A stretch of DNA of 64,000 bases from Silanimonas sp. (lineage in GTDB: Bacteria; Pseudomonadota; Gammaproteobacteria; Xanthomonadales; Xanthomonadaceae). Where the stretch lies: NCBI RefSeq assembly GCF_027531545.1, contig NZ_JAPZSC010000002.1, positions 62,001 to 126,000 of the forward strand, in the 5' to 3' direction. Position numbers and translations under genes: made by a program. Position 1 is the stretch's first letter; every line of letters starts with the position of its first letter. Under the pieces are notes generated by a model. The model was not told the origin of the DNA. It saw only the letters and a program-made list of their open reading frames with translations, and made no database searches. Positions 32,312 through 40,630 of the stretch are shown here, in pieces.

Positions 32312-33737
32312 ACTGGCCGAACGCACGCTGCTCACGCCGACCGGCCTCGGCCTCGACGACGTCGACCGCGCGCTGGCCGAACTGCTGGGCCCTGGCATCG
32401 ACGACGGCGACCTCTATTTCGAGCACAGCCGACGCGAGAGCTGGACGGTCGAGGACGGCATCGTCAAGGACGGCGCCCACAGCATCGAGCAGGGCGTGGG
32501 TGTGCGCGCCATCAGCGGCGAGAAGACCGGCTTCGCCTACACCGATGAAATCGACCTGCCGGCGCTGCTGGAATCGGCCCGCGCCGCCCGCGCGATCAGC
32601 CGCGAGGGCCTGAAGACCGCGCGCGGCCAGCGCATCAATGTGGCCGGGCACTCGCTGTACCCGGCCATCGATCCGATCGACCGCTTCGCGCCCGAGGGCA
32701 AGCTTTCGAAGTTGCGCGAGATCGAAGCCTGGGTGCGCGCTGCCGATCCGCGCGTGGTGCAGGTCAGCGCCTCGCTGTCGGCCGCGGTCGATACGGTGCT
32801 CGTGGCCCGCGCCGACGGCACGCTGGCCGCCGACGTGCGCCCGCTGGTGCGCTTCAACGTGCAGGTGATCGTCGAGCAGGGCGGGCGCCGCGAATCCGGC
32901 TACGCCGGCGGCGGCGGGCGCTTCGATTACGTCGAACTGTTCGCCAACGGCCGCGCGGAAGGCCTCGCGAAAGAGGCGCTGCGGCAGGCGCTGGTGAACC
33001 TCGATGCCATCGACGCCCCGGCCGGCGCGATGCCGGTGGTGCTCGGCCCCGGCTGGCCCGGCGTGCTGCTGCACGAGGCCGTCGGCCATGGCCTGGAGGG
33101 AGACTTCAACCGCAAGGGCACGTCGATCTATTCGGGCCGCGTCGGCGAACGCGTGGCGGCCCCCGGCGTCACCGTCATCGATGACGGCACGCTCGACGCC
33201 CGCCGCGGTTCGCTCAACATCGACGACGAAGGCCAGCCGACCCAGCGCACCGTGCTGATCGAGGACGGCATCCTCAAGGGTTACATGCAGGACAGCCTCA
33301 ACGCCCGCCTGATGGGCGTGGCGCGCACCGGCAACGGACGTCGCGAGAGCTTCGCCCACCTGCCGATGCCACGCATGACCAACACCACGATGGCGGCGGG
33401 CTCGCACACGCTGGAAGAGATGATCGCCTCGGTCGAACGCGGCCTGTTCGCGCCCAACTTCGGCGGCGGCCAGGTGGACATCACCACCGGCAAGTTCGTG
33501 TTCTCGGCCAGCGAGGCCTACTTGATCGAGAACGGGAAGATCACCGCGCCGGTGAAGGGCGCCACGCTGATCGGCAACGGCCCGGAAGTGATGAACCGCG
33601 TGGTCATGATCGGCAACGACCTGCAGCTCGACGCCGGTGTGGGCGTGTGCGGCAAGAACGGCCAGAGTGTGCCGGTGGGCGTGGGCCAGCCCTCGCTCAA
33701 GATCGCGCAGATGACCGTCGGCGGGACGAAAGCCTGA
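32298..33737 (+). CDS. tldD: Metalloprotease TldD
   Basis: 479 residues. Zinc motif [11 protein letters not shown] (HExxxH, near residue 259). With TldE/PmbA it forms the heterodimeric protease that degrades unfolded peptides and processes microcin B17 and the CcdA antitoxin. The ATG at 32298 is preceded by AAGGAG and overlaps the yhdP end by 14 bases. N-terminal [17 protein letters not shown] and C-terminal [19 protein letters not shown] are typical. The partner pmbA lies 750 bases further, beyond the antiparallel darP gene. Confidence 0.96.
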   Translation: MTPLELAERTLLTPTGLGLDDVDRALAELLGPGIDDGDLYFEHSRRESWTVEDGIVKDGAHSIEQGVGVRAISGEKTGFAYTDEIDLPALLESARAARAISREGLKTARGQRINVAGHSLYPAIDPIDRFAPEGKLSKLREIEAWVRAADPRVVQVSASLSAAVDTVLVARADGTLAADVRPLVRFNVQVIVEQGGRRESGYAGGGGRFDYVELFANGRAEGLAKEALRQALVNLDAIDAPAGAMPVVLGPGWPGVLLHEAVGHGLEGDFNRKGTSIYSGRVGERVAAPGVTVIDDGTLDARRGSLNIDDEGQPTQRTVLIEDGILKGYMQDSLNARLMGVARTGNGRRESFAHLPMPRMTNTTMAAGSHTLEEMIASVERGLFAPNFGGGQVDITTGKFVFSASEAYLIENGKITAPVKGATLIGNGPEVMNRVVMIGNDLQLDAGVGVCGKNGQSVPVGVGQPSLKIAQMTVGGTKA

Positions 33738-33739
33738 TG

Positions 33740-33758
33740 CGCGGGGCGGAGCCCCGCG
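33740..33758. terminator. Hairpin between convergent tldD and darP
   Basis: CGCGGGGC (33740-33747), loop GGA, GCCCCGCG (33751-33758): perfect 8-bp stem directly after the tldD stop. No T-run on either side, so its strength is uncertain. Confidence 0.45.
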
Positions 33759-33769
33759 TGGGCGCGGCC

Positions 33770-34447
33770 TCAGTCGTCGCGGCGCCCGCCGAAATCGTCG
33801 TGCCGGTACTCGTCCAGCCCGTCGAGGCCACCGATCTCGTCGATGTCCTCGAGGCCATGGTCGACGCTGTTCGCCTCGGCTTCCAACGCGTCGTCGATCG
33901 CGTCGGCGTCGTCGCCACGGCCCTCGTCGGCCTCGGCCATCAGATCGCGCAGCACGCGGAAGATCTCGCGGAAGCTGTGCGGCGGCTTGTTCGCCAGCCG
34001 CTCGGCCTTGGCATTGCGCGCCAGCGTGCGCAGCTGCTGGCGGTCGGCCATCGGGTACAGCGCGATGAACTCCGCGAGGCCGGCATCGCCGCCATCGACG
34101 ATCTTCAGTCGCCAGTGCTCCACGCGATGCAGGGCCGCGGCTTCGCGGCGCGCATCTTCCTTGGTGTGCTCGAGCGCCGCGCGCAGCGTGTCCAGCACGG
34201 CGTCGTCCTCGCGCCGCATCTGCTTCGCCAGCCATTGGGTCTGGCGCTTGCGGGCGATGTTCGAGCGGATGCGCTGCGAGTCGACCACCAGCGCGCGCAG
34301 TTCTTCGGGCATCGGCAGCAGCGCCAGTGCGGCGTGGCTGGTGTCCATCAGCTTGCCGGCCATGGCCAGAACATCAAGGGCCTCGCGCCGCTTCGCGCTG
34401 CGGCTCTCGTCGAGGAATTCGCCGGTTTCGTGGTCGCGTCCGCGCAT
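33770..34447 (-). CDS. darP: Ribosome-associated protein DarP (YjgA)
   Basis: 225 residues from the ATG at 34447 (MRGRDHETGEFLDESRSAKR), which matches the family start; an ATG at 34477 would add ten residues. DarP assists late 50S maturation. Core motifs: RRQALDVLAMAG-like REALDVLAMAGK, RKRQTQWLAKQMR, HRVEHWRLKIVDGGD and ALYPMADRQQLRTLARNA, KPPHSFREIFRVLRDL. After the core (about residue 170) there is a strongly acidic tail of about 55 residues (many Asp/Glu, e.g. DIDEIGGLDGLDE) that the E. coli protein lacks. It lies antiparallel between tldD and pmbA. Confidence 0.93.
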   Translation of the reverse strand: MRGRDHETGEFLDESRSAKRREALDVLAMAGKLMDTSHAALALLPMPEELRALVVDSQRIRSNIARKRQTQWLAKQMRREDDAVLDTLRAALEHTKEDARREAAALHRVEHWRLKIVDGGDAGLAEFIALYPMADRQQLRTLARNAKAERLANKPPHSFREIFRVLRDLMAEADEGRGDDADAIDDALEAEANSVDHGLEDIDEIGGLDGLDEYRHDDFGGRRDD

Positions 34448-34488
34448 GCGCCGGGGCCGTACAGTTGAACGATGCACAGGATAACGCA

Positions 34489-35829
34489 GTGACCACCGAC
34501 GCCACCCTCGACCGCCTCGCCGAGCTCTCGGCCCTCGCCGTGGCCGAAGCCCGGCGCCTCGGCGCCTCCCAGGCCGAAGCCAGCGCCAACGACGAGCGCG
34601 GCCTGAACGTGAACGTGCGCATGGGCGAGGTCGAATCGGTCGAGCGCACGCGCGACCGCGGCATCGCCGTCACCGTCTACTTCGGCCAGCGGAAAGCCAA
34701 CGCCAGCACCGCCGACCTCAAGCCCGAGAGCTTGAAGCGGACGGTCGAGATGGCCTGCGCCATCGCGAAGCACACCGAGCCGGACACGGCGAACGGGCTG
34801 GCCGACGAAGCCCGCATGGCGCGCGAATCGCGCGATTTCGACCAGTGGCACCCGTGGGCGATCGAGGCTGACGCCGCGGTGGCGCTGGCGCTGGAGGCGG
34901 AAGCGGCCGGCCGCGCGTTCGATCCGCGCATCAGCAATTCCGAGGGGGCCTCCGTTTCGACCAACGAGGGGCTGTCGGTCTATGCCAACTCGCACGGCTT
35001 CGTCGGCCGCGAGAAGAGCACCAGCCACTCGATCAGCGCCTCGCTGATCGCCGGGGCCGGCGAGGCGATGCAGGGCCAGTACTGGTACACCGCGGCCCTG
35101 CGCTCGGAGGCGCTGGAAGCCGCCGCCGAGGTCGGGCGCAAGGCCGCCGAGCGCACGCTGGCGCGGCTCGATCCGCGCAGCGCGCCGACCGGCGAGTTCC
35201 CGGTGCTGTTCGTGCCCGAGGTGGCGCGTTCGCTGATCGCGCACCTCGTCGGTGCGGTGTCGGGCGGGGCGCTCTATCGCAAGGCCAGTTTCCTCTTCGG
35301 CGCGCAGGGACAGCGGCTGTTCCCCGAGTGGTTCCGCATCGTCGAACGGCCGCATCTCGTCGGTGGCTGGCGCAGCGGCGATTTCGACGCCGACGGTGTG
35401 GCCACCCGCGAGTCGGCCCTGGTCGATGGCGGCGTGCTGCAGCGCTACGTGCTCGGCACCTATTCCGCGCGACGGCTTGGGCTCGAAAGCACCGGCAATG
35501 CCGGCGGCGTGCACAACCTCGAAGTGGCGGCCAATGCCGAGGGTTTCGATTCGATGCTGAAGGGCCTTCGCCGCGGGCTCGTGGTCACCGAGCTGATGGG
35601 GCAGGGCGTCAACACCGTCACCGGCGATTACTCGCGCGGCGCGGCCGGCTTCTGGGTCGAGGACGGTGCCTTGGCGTACCCGGTGGACGAGCTGACCATC
35701 GCCTCCAACCTGCGCGACATGTACCTCGGTGTCGAGGCCGTCGGCGCCGACATCGACCGCCGCTCGGCCACCGCCGTCGGCAGCCTGCTGGTCGGCCGGA
35801 TGACGGTCGCGGGTGGTGCCGGGAGCTGA
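34489..35829 (+). CDS. pmbA: Metalloprotease subunit TldE (PmbA)
   Basis: 446 residues from the GTG at 34489 (AGGA seven bases upstream); E. coli PmbA has 450. No zinc-binding HExxxH, as expected for the non-catalytic partner of TldD. Conserved blocks: VNVRMGEVESVERTRDRG, GAVSGGALYRKASFLFG, YSARRLGLESTGNAGG, VVTELMGQGVNTVTGDYSRGAAGFWVE. An upstream TACAGT (34460-34465) may be the -10 of its promoter. Diverges from darP. Confidence 0.95.
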   Translation: MTTDATLDRLAELSALAVAEARRLGASQAEASANDERGLNVNVRMGEVESVERTRDRGIAVTVYFGQRKANASTADLKPESLKRTVEMACAIAKHTEPDTANGLADEARMARESRDFDQWHPWAIEADAAVALALEAEAAGRAFDPRISNSEGASVSTNEGLSVYANSHGFVGREKSTSHSISASLIAGAGEAMQGQYWYTAALRSEALEAAAEVGRKAAERTLARLDPRSAPTGEFPVLFVPEVARSLIAHLVGAVSGGALYRKASFLFGAQGQRLFPEWFRIVERPHLVGGWRSGDFDADGVATRESALVDGGVLQRYVLGTYSARRLGLESTGNAGGVHNLEVAANAEGFDSMLKGLRRGLVVTELMGQGVNTVTGDYSRGAAGFWVEDGALAYPVDELTIASNLRDMYLGVEAVGADIDRRSATAVGSLLVGRMTVAGGAGS

Positions 35830-35872
35830 AGTCGCCCCCGCGGTTCCAGGGGCTCAGGCACGGCCGGATTCC

Positions 35873-35901
35873 TTGACAGCCATTCACCTTTTCTCGACAG
35901 T
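35873..35901 (+). promoter_or_regulatory. Candidate promoter of the DUF4870 gene
   Basis: A perfect -35 hexamer TTGACA (35873-35878) followed after 17 bases by GACAGT (35896-35901), a weak -10. The next gene starts 33 bases further with GAGGA before its ATG. Confidence 0.4.
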
Positions 35902-35933
35902 GAACGGGCGTTTTCACCACCGAGGAAATCCCA

Positions 35934-36314
35934 ATGTCCGACGCTTTTTCGCCGCCGCCCTCCCCCGGGGGTGAAGTCTCCGCCGAACAGCGCCAGTGGG
36001 GCCTGTTCGCCCACCTGTCGTCGCTGGTCGGATTGATCATTCCGCTGGGCAACATCCTAGGCCCGCTGATCATCTGGCAGGTCAAGAAGGACGAAATGCC
36101 GTTCGCCGCCGACCAGGCGAAGGAAGCCCTGAACTTCAACATCACGATGGCCATCGCCGGCATCGTTGCCTGGCTGCTGATCTTCGTGCTGATCGGCTTC
36201 CTGCTGCTGCCGCTGATCGGCATCGCGTGGATCGTCCTGACGATCTTGGCGGCCATCAAGGCGAACGGTGGCGAGGCCTACCGTTATCCCTTCGCGCTCC
36301 GCCTGATCAAGTAA
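35934..36314 (+). CDS. DUF4870 small membrane protein
   Basis: 126 residues with about three hydrophobic segments: GLFAHLSSLVGLIIPLGNILGPLIIW, MAIAGIVAWLLIFVLIGFLL and PLIGIAWIVLTILAAIK, with the family signature DQAKEALNFNI between the first and second. Function unknown; the family has a TIC20-like fold. GAGGA lies before the ATG. The TAA stop abuts the stop of the convergent ispA without a base between. Confidence 0.9.
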   Translation: MSDAFSPPPSPGGEVSAEQRQWGLFAHLSSLVGLIIPLGNILGPLIIWQVKKDEMPFAADQAKEALNFNITMAIAGIVAWLLIFVLIGFLLLPLIGIAWIVLTILAAIKANGGEAYRYPFALRLIK

Positions 36315-37220
36315 TCAGCGCGAGCGCTGCACGGCCATGACGGCCAGGTCCGCGAGGGCCTGGCCGTTGTCGTTTCCGCTGCCGGTGAACGGCGCCAGCG
36401 CCGCGTCGAGATCGCGTGCCACGGCATCGAGCCGGGCGCGGGCGCCGTCGAGGCCGAGCAGGGTCACGTAGGTGCTCTTGCCCTGCGCCTCGTCCTTGCC
36501 GGCGGTCTTGCCGAGCGTCGCGGAATCCGCCTCGGCGTCGAGCAGGTCGTCCTTGATCTGGAAGCCGAGGCCGAGCAGGGCGCCGATGCGTCGCAGGGCG
36601 TCGATCGTCGCGGCGTCCGCACCGCGCAGCAGGCCGCCCATCACCACGGCCGCTTCGATCAGTGCGCCGGTCTTCATCCGGTGCATCGTCGCGAGGGCCT
36701 CCAACGCCTGCGATTGGCCGGTCATCGCCATGTCGATCGCCTGGCCGCCGCACATGCCGCGCGAGCCGGCGGCGTGGGCGAGTTCGCGCAGCGCGGCGCG
36801 CACCGCGTCTGCCGAGGCCGGCGCGGCCGAGAGGACGAGAAAGGCCTCCGATTGCAGCGCGTCGCCGACCAGGATGGCGGTGGCTTCATCGAAAGCGATG
36901 TGCACTGTGGGCCGGCCGCGGCGCAGCGCGTCGTCGTCCATCGCCGGCAGGTCGTCGTGCACGAGCGAATACGCGTGGACGAGTTCGATGGCGACGGCGG
37001 CGTGGTCCAGCGCATCGTCGTGTGCGGCCTCAGGCGGGCTGCCGAGTGCGGCGCCGGCGGCGTAGACCAGCAGCGGACGCAACCGCTTGCCGTCGCCGAG
37101 CACGGCGTAGCGCATGGCCGCGTGCAAGGTTCGGGGTTCGAGCGTGTCGTCGGGGAGGTGCCGGGCCAACGCGGCGTCGACGCGGGTGCGCCACGCATCG
37201 AGCGTGGCCTTACTCCGCAT
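36315..37220 (-). CDS. ispA: Farnesyl diphosphate synthase
   Basis: 301 residues. Condenses dimethylallyl/geranyl diphosphate with isopentenyl diphosphate. First Asp-rich motif DDLPAMDDD (about residue 88), second DDLLD (about 221). The residues before the first motif (HAYSLVH) are those of bacterial farnesyl-type enzymes. In this order (xseB-ispA) the next gene is often dxs; here ispA is the last gene and ends at the DUF4870 stop. Overlaps the xseB end by 11 bases. Confidence 0.94.
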   Translation of the reverse strand: MRSKATLDAWRTRVDAALARHLPDDTLEPRTLHAAMRYAVLGDGKRLRPLLVYAAGAALGSPPEAAHDDALDHAAVAIELVHAYSLVHDDLPAMDDDALRRGRPTVHIAFDEATAILVGDALQSEAFLVLSAAPASADAVRAALRELAHAAGSRGMCGGQAIDMAMTGQSQALEALATMHRMKTGALIEAAVVMGGLLRGADAATIDALRRIGALLGLGFQIKDDLLDAEADSATLGKTAGKDEAQGKSTYVTLLGLDGARARLDAVARDLDAALAPFTGSGNDNGQALADLAVMAVQRSR

Positions 37221-37452
37221 CGGCGCGGAACTCGCGCGCGCTGCACGGGTCGGCCGGATCGGCCAGCAGGCGGATGCGCAGTTCCGCCTGTTCCAGCGCG
37301 CCCTGGCACTGGCGGTAAAGGGCGACGCCGCGCTCGTACGCTCCGAGCGATTCCTCGAGGCTCAGGTCGCCGCCTTCCAGTCGTTGAACCAGCGCTTCGA
37401 GTTCATCGAGGGCGCGCTCGAAATCCTGCAGCGGGGTCGGTGTCGGGCTCAT
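37210..37452 (-). CDS. xseB: Exodeoxyribonuclease VII small subunit
   Basis: 80 residues, the normal size. The pattern [27 protein letters not shown] and the following helix [22 protein letters not shown] are diagnostic. It partners the large subunit XseA (not in this window) in degrading single-stranded DNA. It follows tilS by nine bases in the opposite reading sense of the map (same strand, downstream) and its stop overlaps the ispA start. Confidence 0.95.
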   Translation of the reverse strand: MSPTPTPLQDFERALDELEALVQRLEGGDLSLEESLGAYERGVALYRQCQGALEQAELRIRLLADPADPCSAREFRADAE

Positions 37453-37461
37453 GGCCGAAGT

Positions 37462-38766
37462 TTACCCGTGCAGGTCGCCGGGCTGCCAAAGCAGGCGCGC
37501 GCCGTGGGCACGAAGCCAAGCGTCGAGCGCGGCCCCATAGGCGAGATCGCCCAAGGCCTGCAGGTCGCCGTCCCCGTCCACGAGCAGCGGCACGGTGTCA
37601 CGTGCCCAAGGCGGCACGCCGAGCGCCGCGAAATGCGTCTGCAGCGAGCGGGCGTGCCGGTCGCCGGCGGCACGGAAGCGCGCAGGGGCGTCGCGTCGCG
37701 CGACCCACCGGAGCGGTGCCTCGAAGCCCTCGGCGCCGAGCAGGCGCAACGTGCCTTCGGCGCCGTGGCCCAAACGCAGCGGGGCGCGGCCGTCCCACGA
37801 TTGGCCAGCCGGAGCGCCGCGGGCCTCGGTGGCGTCGCGTGGGCTGAGCCAGAGCCGTCCGCCCCATTGGCGCAGAGTGGTCTCGCCGAGCGGATGCTGG
37901 AGCGCCCGGCCGGTGGGCTGTCGCGACCAGTCGCCGAGCACGCGCTGGATCGCATCGCTGGTGAGCCGGAGGTTCCGCGATTCCGCCCACAGCCGCAGCG
38001 CGCGCGTGGCGCGTTCCTGCGGAAGAGCGCGCAAGGCCGACACCTCGACCACGTCATCGCGCAGCCCCAGCACCGCGGCAAGGTCCCGCTGCGCTTGCGC
38101 CCGCAGCAGGCCGTCCGCCTCCGCCAGGCGCCGCGCACTGGCGGCGAGCGCCGCGTCGGCCTGCGGCCAATGCCGACGCAGCAGCGGCATGACGGTGTGC
38201 CGAAGCTGGTTCCGGGACAGCCGTTCGTCGCGGTTCGAGGGGTCTTCGATCCACGACAGCCCGTGCCGCGTGGCGTAGTCCGCGACAGCCTCGGCGGGCG
38301 TGGCCAGCAGCGGGCGCCAGATCGGCCCGCGGGCATCGACGGTGTAGTCGCGCATCGCCGACAGCCCGCGCTCGCCGCTGCCACGCAGCAGGGCCAGAAG
38401 CAGGGTTTCCGCCTGGTCGTCGCGGTGGTGGGCGAGCACCAGGCATTCGTCGGCGCGACGCTCCGCGTCGAAGGCGGCGTAGCGCGCTTGGCGTGCTGCG
38501 TCCTCGAGGCCGCGGCCCTCGCGCTTCACGGCCACGCGGCGAACGGCGCAGTCCACGTTCCAGTCCCGCGCCTGCGCTTCGCAGCGCTGCGCCCAAAGGT
38601 CGGCGTCGGCATTCAGGCCGTGGTGCACGTGGATGGCGCGGAGCCCGGCCCAGGGCGCCTCCGGGAGCGTCGCCAGCCGGTGCAAAAGGGCGGTCGAATC
38701 GCGCCCGCCGCTGAAGCCGACGAGCAGTCGTCTCGGCGCGTTGGCGGGGAAGGGCGTCAGGTCCAT
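37462..38766 (-). CDS. tilS: tRNA(Ile)-lysidine synthase
   Basis: 434 residues from the ATG at 38766 (MDLTPFPANAPRRLLV). ATP-PPase loop SGGRDSTALLH (about residues 20-30), then VHHGLNADADLW, EDAARQARYAAF, LAHHRDDQAETLL, RGSGERGLSAM and IEDPSNRDERLSRNQLRH, all typical TilS motifs. It modifies C34 of the AUA-reading tRNA-Ile to lysidine and is essential. The C-terminal domain ends WQPGDLHG. Followed by xseB and ispA on the same strand; preceded by a terminator. Confidence 0.95.
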   Translation of the reverse strand: MDLTPFPANAPRRLLVGFSGGRDSTALLHRLATLPEAPWAGLRAIHVHHGLNADADLWAQRCEAQARDWNVDCAVRRVAVKREGRGLEDAARQARYAAFDAERRADECLVLAHHRDDQAETLLLALLRGSGERGLSAMRDYTVDARGPIWRPLLATPAEAVADYATRHGLSWIEDPSNRDERLSRNQLRHTVMPLLRRHWPQADAALAASARRLAEADGLLRAQAQRDLAAVLGLRDDVVEVSALRALPQERATRALRLWAESRNLRLTSDAIQRVLGDWSRQPTGRALQHPLGETTLRQWGGRLWLSPRDATEARGAPAGQSWDGRAPLRLGHGAEGTLRLLGAEGFEAPLRWVARRDAPARFRAAGDRHARSLQTHFAALGVPPWARDTVPLLVDGDGDLQALGDLAYGAALDAWLRAHGARLLWQPGDLHG

Positions 38767-38818
38767 CCGGCAAGCCTGCCGCTTGCCGCCCGGCCCACGC
38801 AAACCGCGGGGCCGGAAA

Positions 38819-38850
38819 CGACAACGCCCGCCTCGGGGGCGGGCGCTGCC
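38819..38850 (-). terminator. Terminator after the binding-protein gene
   Basis: Stem CGCCCGCC/GGCGGGCG (38825-38832 and 38838-38845) with a 5-base loop. Read on the minus strand it is followed by TTGTCGTTT, a T-rich tail, so it fits an intrinsic terminator for the porin/binding-protein unit, before tilS. Confidence 0.65.
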
Positions 38851-38868
38851 GATGCCACGGGGGCGCGA

Positions 38869-39273
38869 TCAGAAGTCGAACAGCACCTTGACCGAGGCGT
38901 CCACGGCGCCGTCGCTGATGTAGCCGATGGCGCCGGGCGTCGAGGCCAGCTTGGCCTTGACCGCGGCGTCGTCGGCGAGGTCCTCCGGGGCCTTGGCGCG
39001 GCCGGTGAACACGAGGCGCGACCAGTGCGAGGTCAGCTGCGCGCCGGCACGACCGACGACACCCGATTCGAACGGGGCGCGGACGGGCCCTTTCTGGAAC
39101 ACGACGACGGCCGGCTGGCCACCGACCTGCGTGTTGCGGCCGAGGAAGATGGCCTGCACGCCGGCCTTGTCGAGGTTGGCTTGGCTGGAGCTCGCGGCGA
39201 CCACCACCTTGCCGGCGAAGGCCGGCGAGGCAGCAGCAAAGGCGAGGGCGGCGATGATGAAGAAGCGGTTCAT
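38869..39273 (-). CDS. Small periplasmic phosphate-binding-protein-like protein
   Basis: 134 residues; signal peptide MNRFFIIAALAFAAASPAFA (cut AFA/GK), mature size near 114. The mature protein resembles one half of a PstS-like solute binding protein: VVVAASSSQANLDKAGVQAIFLG, FWS-like SHWSRLVFTGR, and PGAIGYIS (the typical Gly-Tyr loop). GAGGA before the ATG. It lies 14 bases downstream of a porin gene and is ended by an intrinsic terminator, so the pair forms a unit. Ligand unknown; phosphate is only an analogy. No ABC transporter genes are adjacent. Confidence 0.75.
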   Translation of the reverse strand: MNRFFIIAALAFAAASPAFAGKVVVAASSSQANLDKAGVQAIFLGRNTQVGGQPAVVVFQKGPVRAPFESGVVGRAGAQLTSHWSRLVFTGRAKAPEDLADDAAVKAKLASTPGAIGYISDGAVDASVKVLFDF

Positions 39274-39287
39274 GGTCGTCCTCTCGG

Positions 39288-40415
39288 TCAGAACGTGAAG
39301 GTGAGGCCGACGGCGAATGAATCCGCATCGGCGCTGATGGGGGTCTTGTTCGTGTATTGGGTGTAGTCCGCCTTCAGCGCGATGTTGCTGGCCACATCCC
39401 AGCGGAGGCCGTAGCTCCAGTACGTGGCATCGAAGTCCTCCAAGAGCACGACGCCGGTCACGGCGGCGCGCAGCCCGGCCAATGGCGGGACGTTGGGCAG
39501 CAAGTCGACGGTTCGCGTCTTCGCCTTGTTGTCTCGGCGACCCCACGTGACGTTCGGCGTGAAGGCATTGATCCTGTACGCCGCTGCGAGGTAGTACTGG
39601 TTCCGATCACCGTACGAGGAGTTATCGATGGTGGTTCGAGTGAACTCTCCGCCGATCAGCCAATTCCCTCGGTTGACTTCCGCGGCGACGCCGAAGAACT
39701 GCGCGGGGTCCTTGTTGTAGTCGATGGCAGCAGCCACGTTGGCGAAGCCATTGTTGCTCAGCGCGTCCAACAGTGGGACGAGATCGTCGATGTCGACGGT
39801 GACATCGGCTTGGAGGTAGCTGGCACGAAGGGACAGCCAGTCGCCGTAGGTCGAGTCGACGTAGATGCCCACCAGAGTGTCGACCTTCTGGCTGATCGGC
39901 GGGCCCTCTTCGTTCGAGCCTCCGACAAGGCCGATGCTGTTGAACCAGTCGCCGGATCTGAAGGCGTAGCTGGCGCTGGCGCCGTCGAAGTTGCTGAACG
40001 TGGCGTTGTAGACGGCGCCCGACGGACGCAGCCACGGGTAGGCGTAACCCACTTCGAGGAAGTCCGAGTACTTGAAGAACGGCACGCGCTGTCGGCCGAA
40101 CTTCGCCGACCAGCCGTTGCCGCCGTCCCAGGCGACATAGGCCCATGCGAACTCGGGCTCGAAGTCGTCGCGGCCGCGCGCGACCATCTGGGCGGTGGCG
40201 GACCATTGGTCGTTGAGTTCGCCGCGGACCTGCAGTGCGAACAGCGATTCGTCCTTGAAGTCCCAATCCGAGTCGTAGCCCAAGTCCGGGAAGGTGGTCC
40301 CGTCGGTGACGGTGCCGGCCACCATCTGGCCGAAACCGGTGATCTGGACGCTTTGTGCCGCAGTGGACGTCGCCGTAAGGGCGGCGAGGATGCCGAGGGC
40401 CAACAGGCGCTTCAT
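39288..40415 (-). CDS. Outer-membrane porin-like beta-barrel protein
   Basis: 375 residues; signal peptide MKRLLALGILAALTATSTAA (cut near AAQS). Alternating amphipathic strands throughout (for example NWLIGGEFTRTTIDN, YYLAAAYRINAFTPNVTWG), repeated aromatic girdles, and a terminal Phe (SFAVGLTFTF), the barrel-assembly signal. It resembles gammaproteobacterial porins with GFGQMVAG at the mature N-terminus. GGAG lies before the ATG. G+C is a little lower than in neighbouring housekeeping genes, as is usual for porins. Co-oriented with, and probably co-transcribed with, the small binding-protein gene downstream. Substrate unknown. Confidence 0.85.
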   Translation of the reverse strand: MKRLLALGILAALTATSTAAQSVQITGFGQMVAGTVTDGTTFPDLGYDSDWDFKDESLFALQVRGELNDQWSATAQMVARGRDDFEPEFAWAYVAWDGGNGWSAKFGRQRVPFFKYSDFLEVGYAYPWLRPSGAVYNATFSNFDGASASYAFRSGDWFNSIGLVGGSNEEGPPISQKVDTLVGIYVDSTYGDWLSLRASYLQADVTVDIDDLVPLLDALSNNGFANVAAAIDYNKDPAQFFGVAAEVNRGNWLIGGEFTRTTIDNSSYGDRNQYYLAAAYRINAFTPNVTWGRRDNKAKTRTVDLLPNVPPLAGLRAAVTGVVLLEDFDATYWSYGLRWDVASNIALKADYTQYTNKTPISADADSFAVGLTFTF

Positions 40416-40630
40416 CGAGAATTCTCCGAGAGGTGGTGACGCGAACAGGGCATCGGCCCCGGGCAGCGAAACTTTAACGTTTGCCTTCACGCGAACACTT
40501 GACGCCTATCCCGCATTTCATACGCGAGACACGCCATTTTGCGATTCCGTCAGCATTCCCTTGTCGCGGTGCGACATCGTGTCGCTAGGACGCCCTCACG
40601 GCGTGCTGCAACGCACCATCAAGCGGTCGC
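40416..40630 (-). promoter_or_regulatory. Upstream region of the porin unit
   Basis: 215 bases without a gene, between accA and the porin, lower in G+C than the surroundings. It contains a 14-base near palindrome AAACTTTAACGTTT (40469-40482, 12 of 14 positions symmetric) and, next to the start, GAGAATTCTC. I looked for a Pho-box-like repeat and found none, and no convincing -35/-10 pair. Probably holds the porin promoter and operator. Confidence 0.4.

Noticed and set aside
28262-32398. Open frame of 1378 codons on the minus strand across yhdP
   Set aside because: It lies antisense to a conserved family gene; strong third-position G+C removes stop codons from the opposite frame. The translation is Arg/Ala/His-rich without domains.
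34448-34477. Longer DarP start at ATG 34477
   Set aside because: The family begins at MRGRDxETGEF; the ten extra residues are basic and lie within the promoter region of pmbA.
40416-40630. Pho box upstream of the porin/PstS-like pair
   Set aside because: No pair of CTGTCAT-like direct repeats with 4-base spacing was found on either strand.
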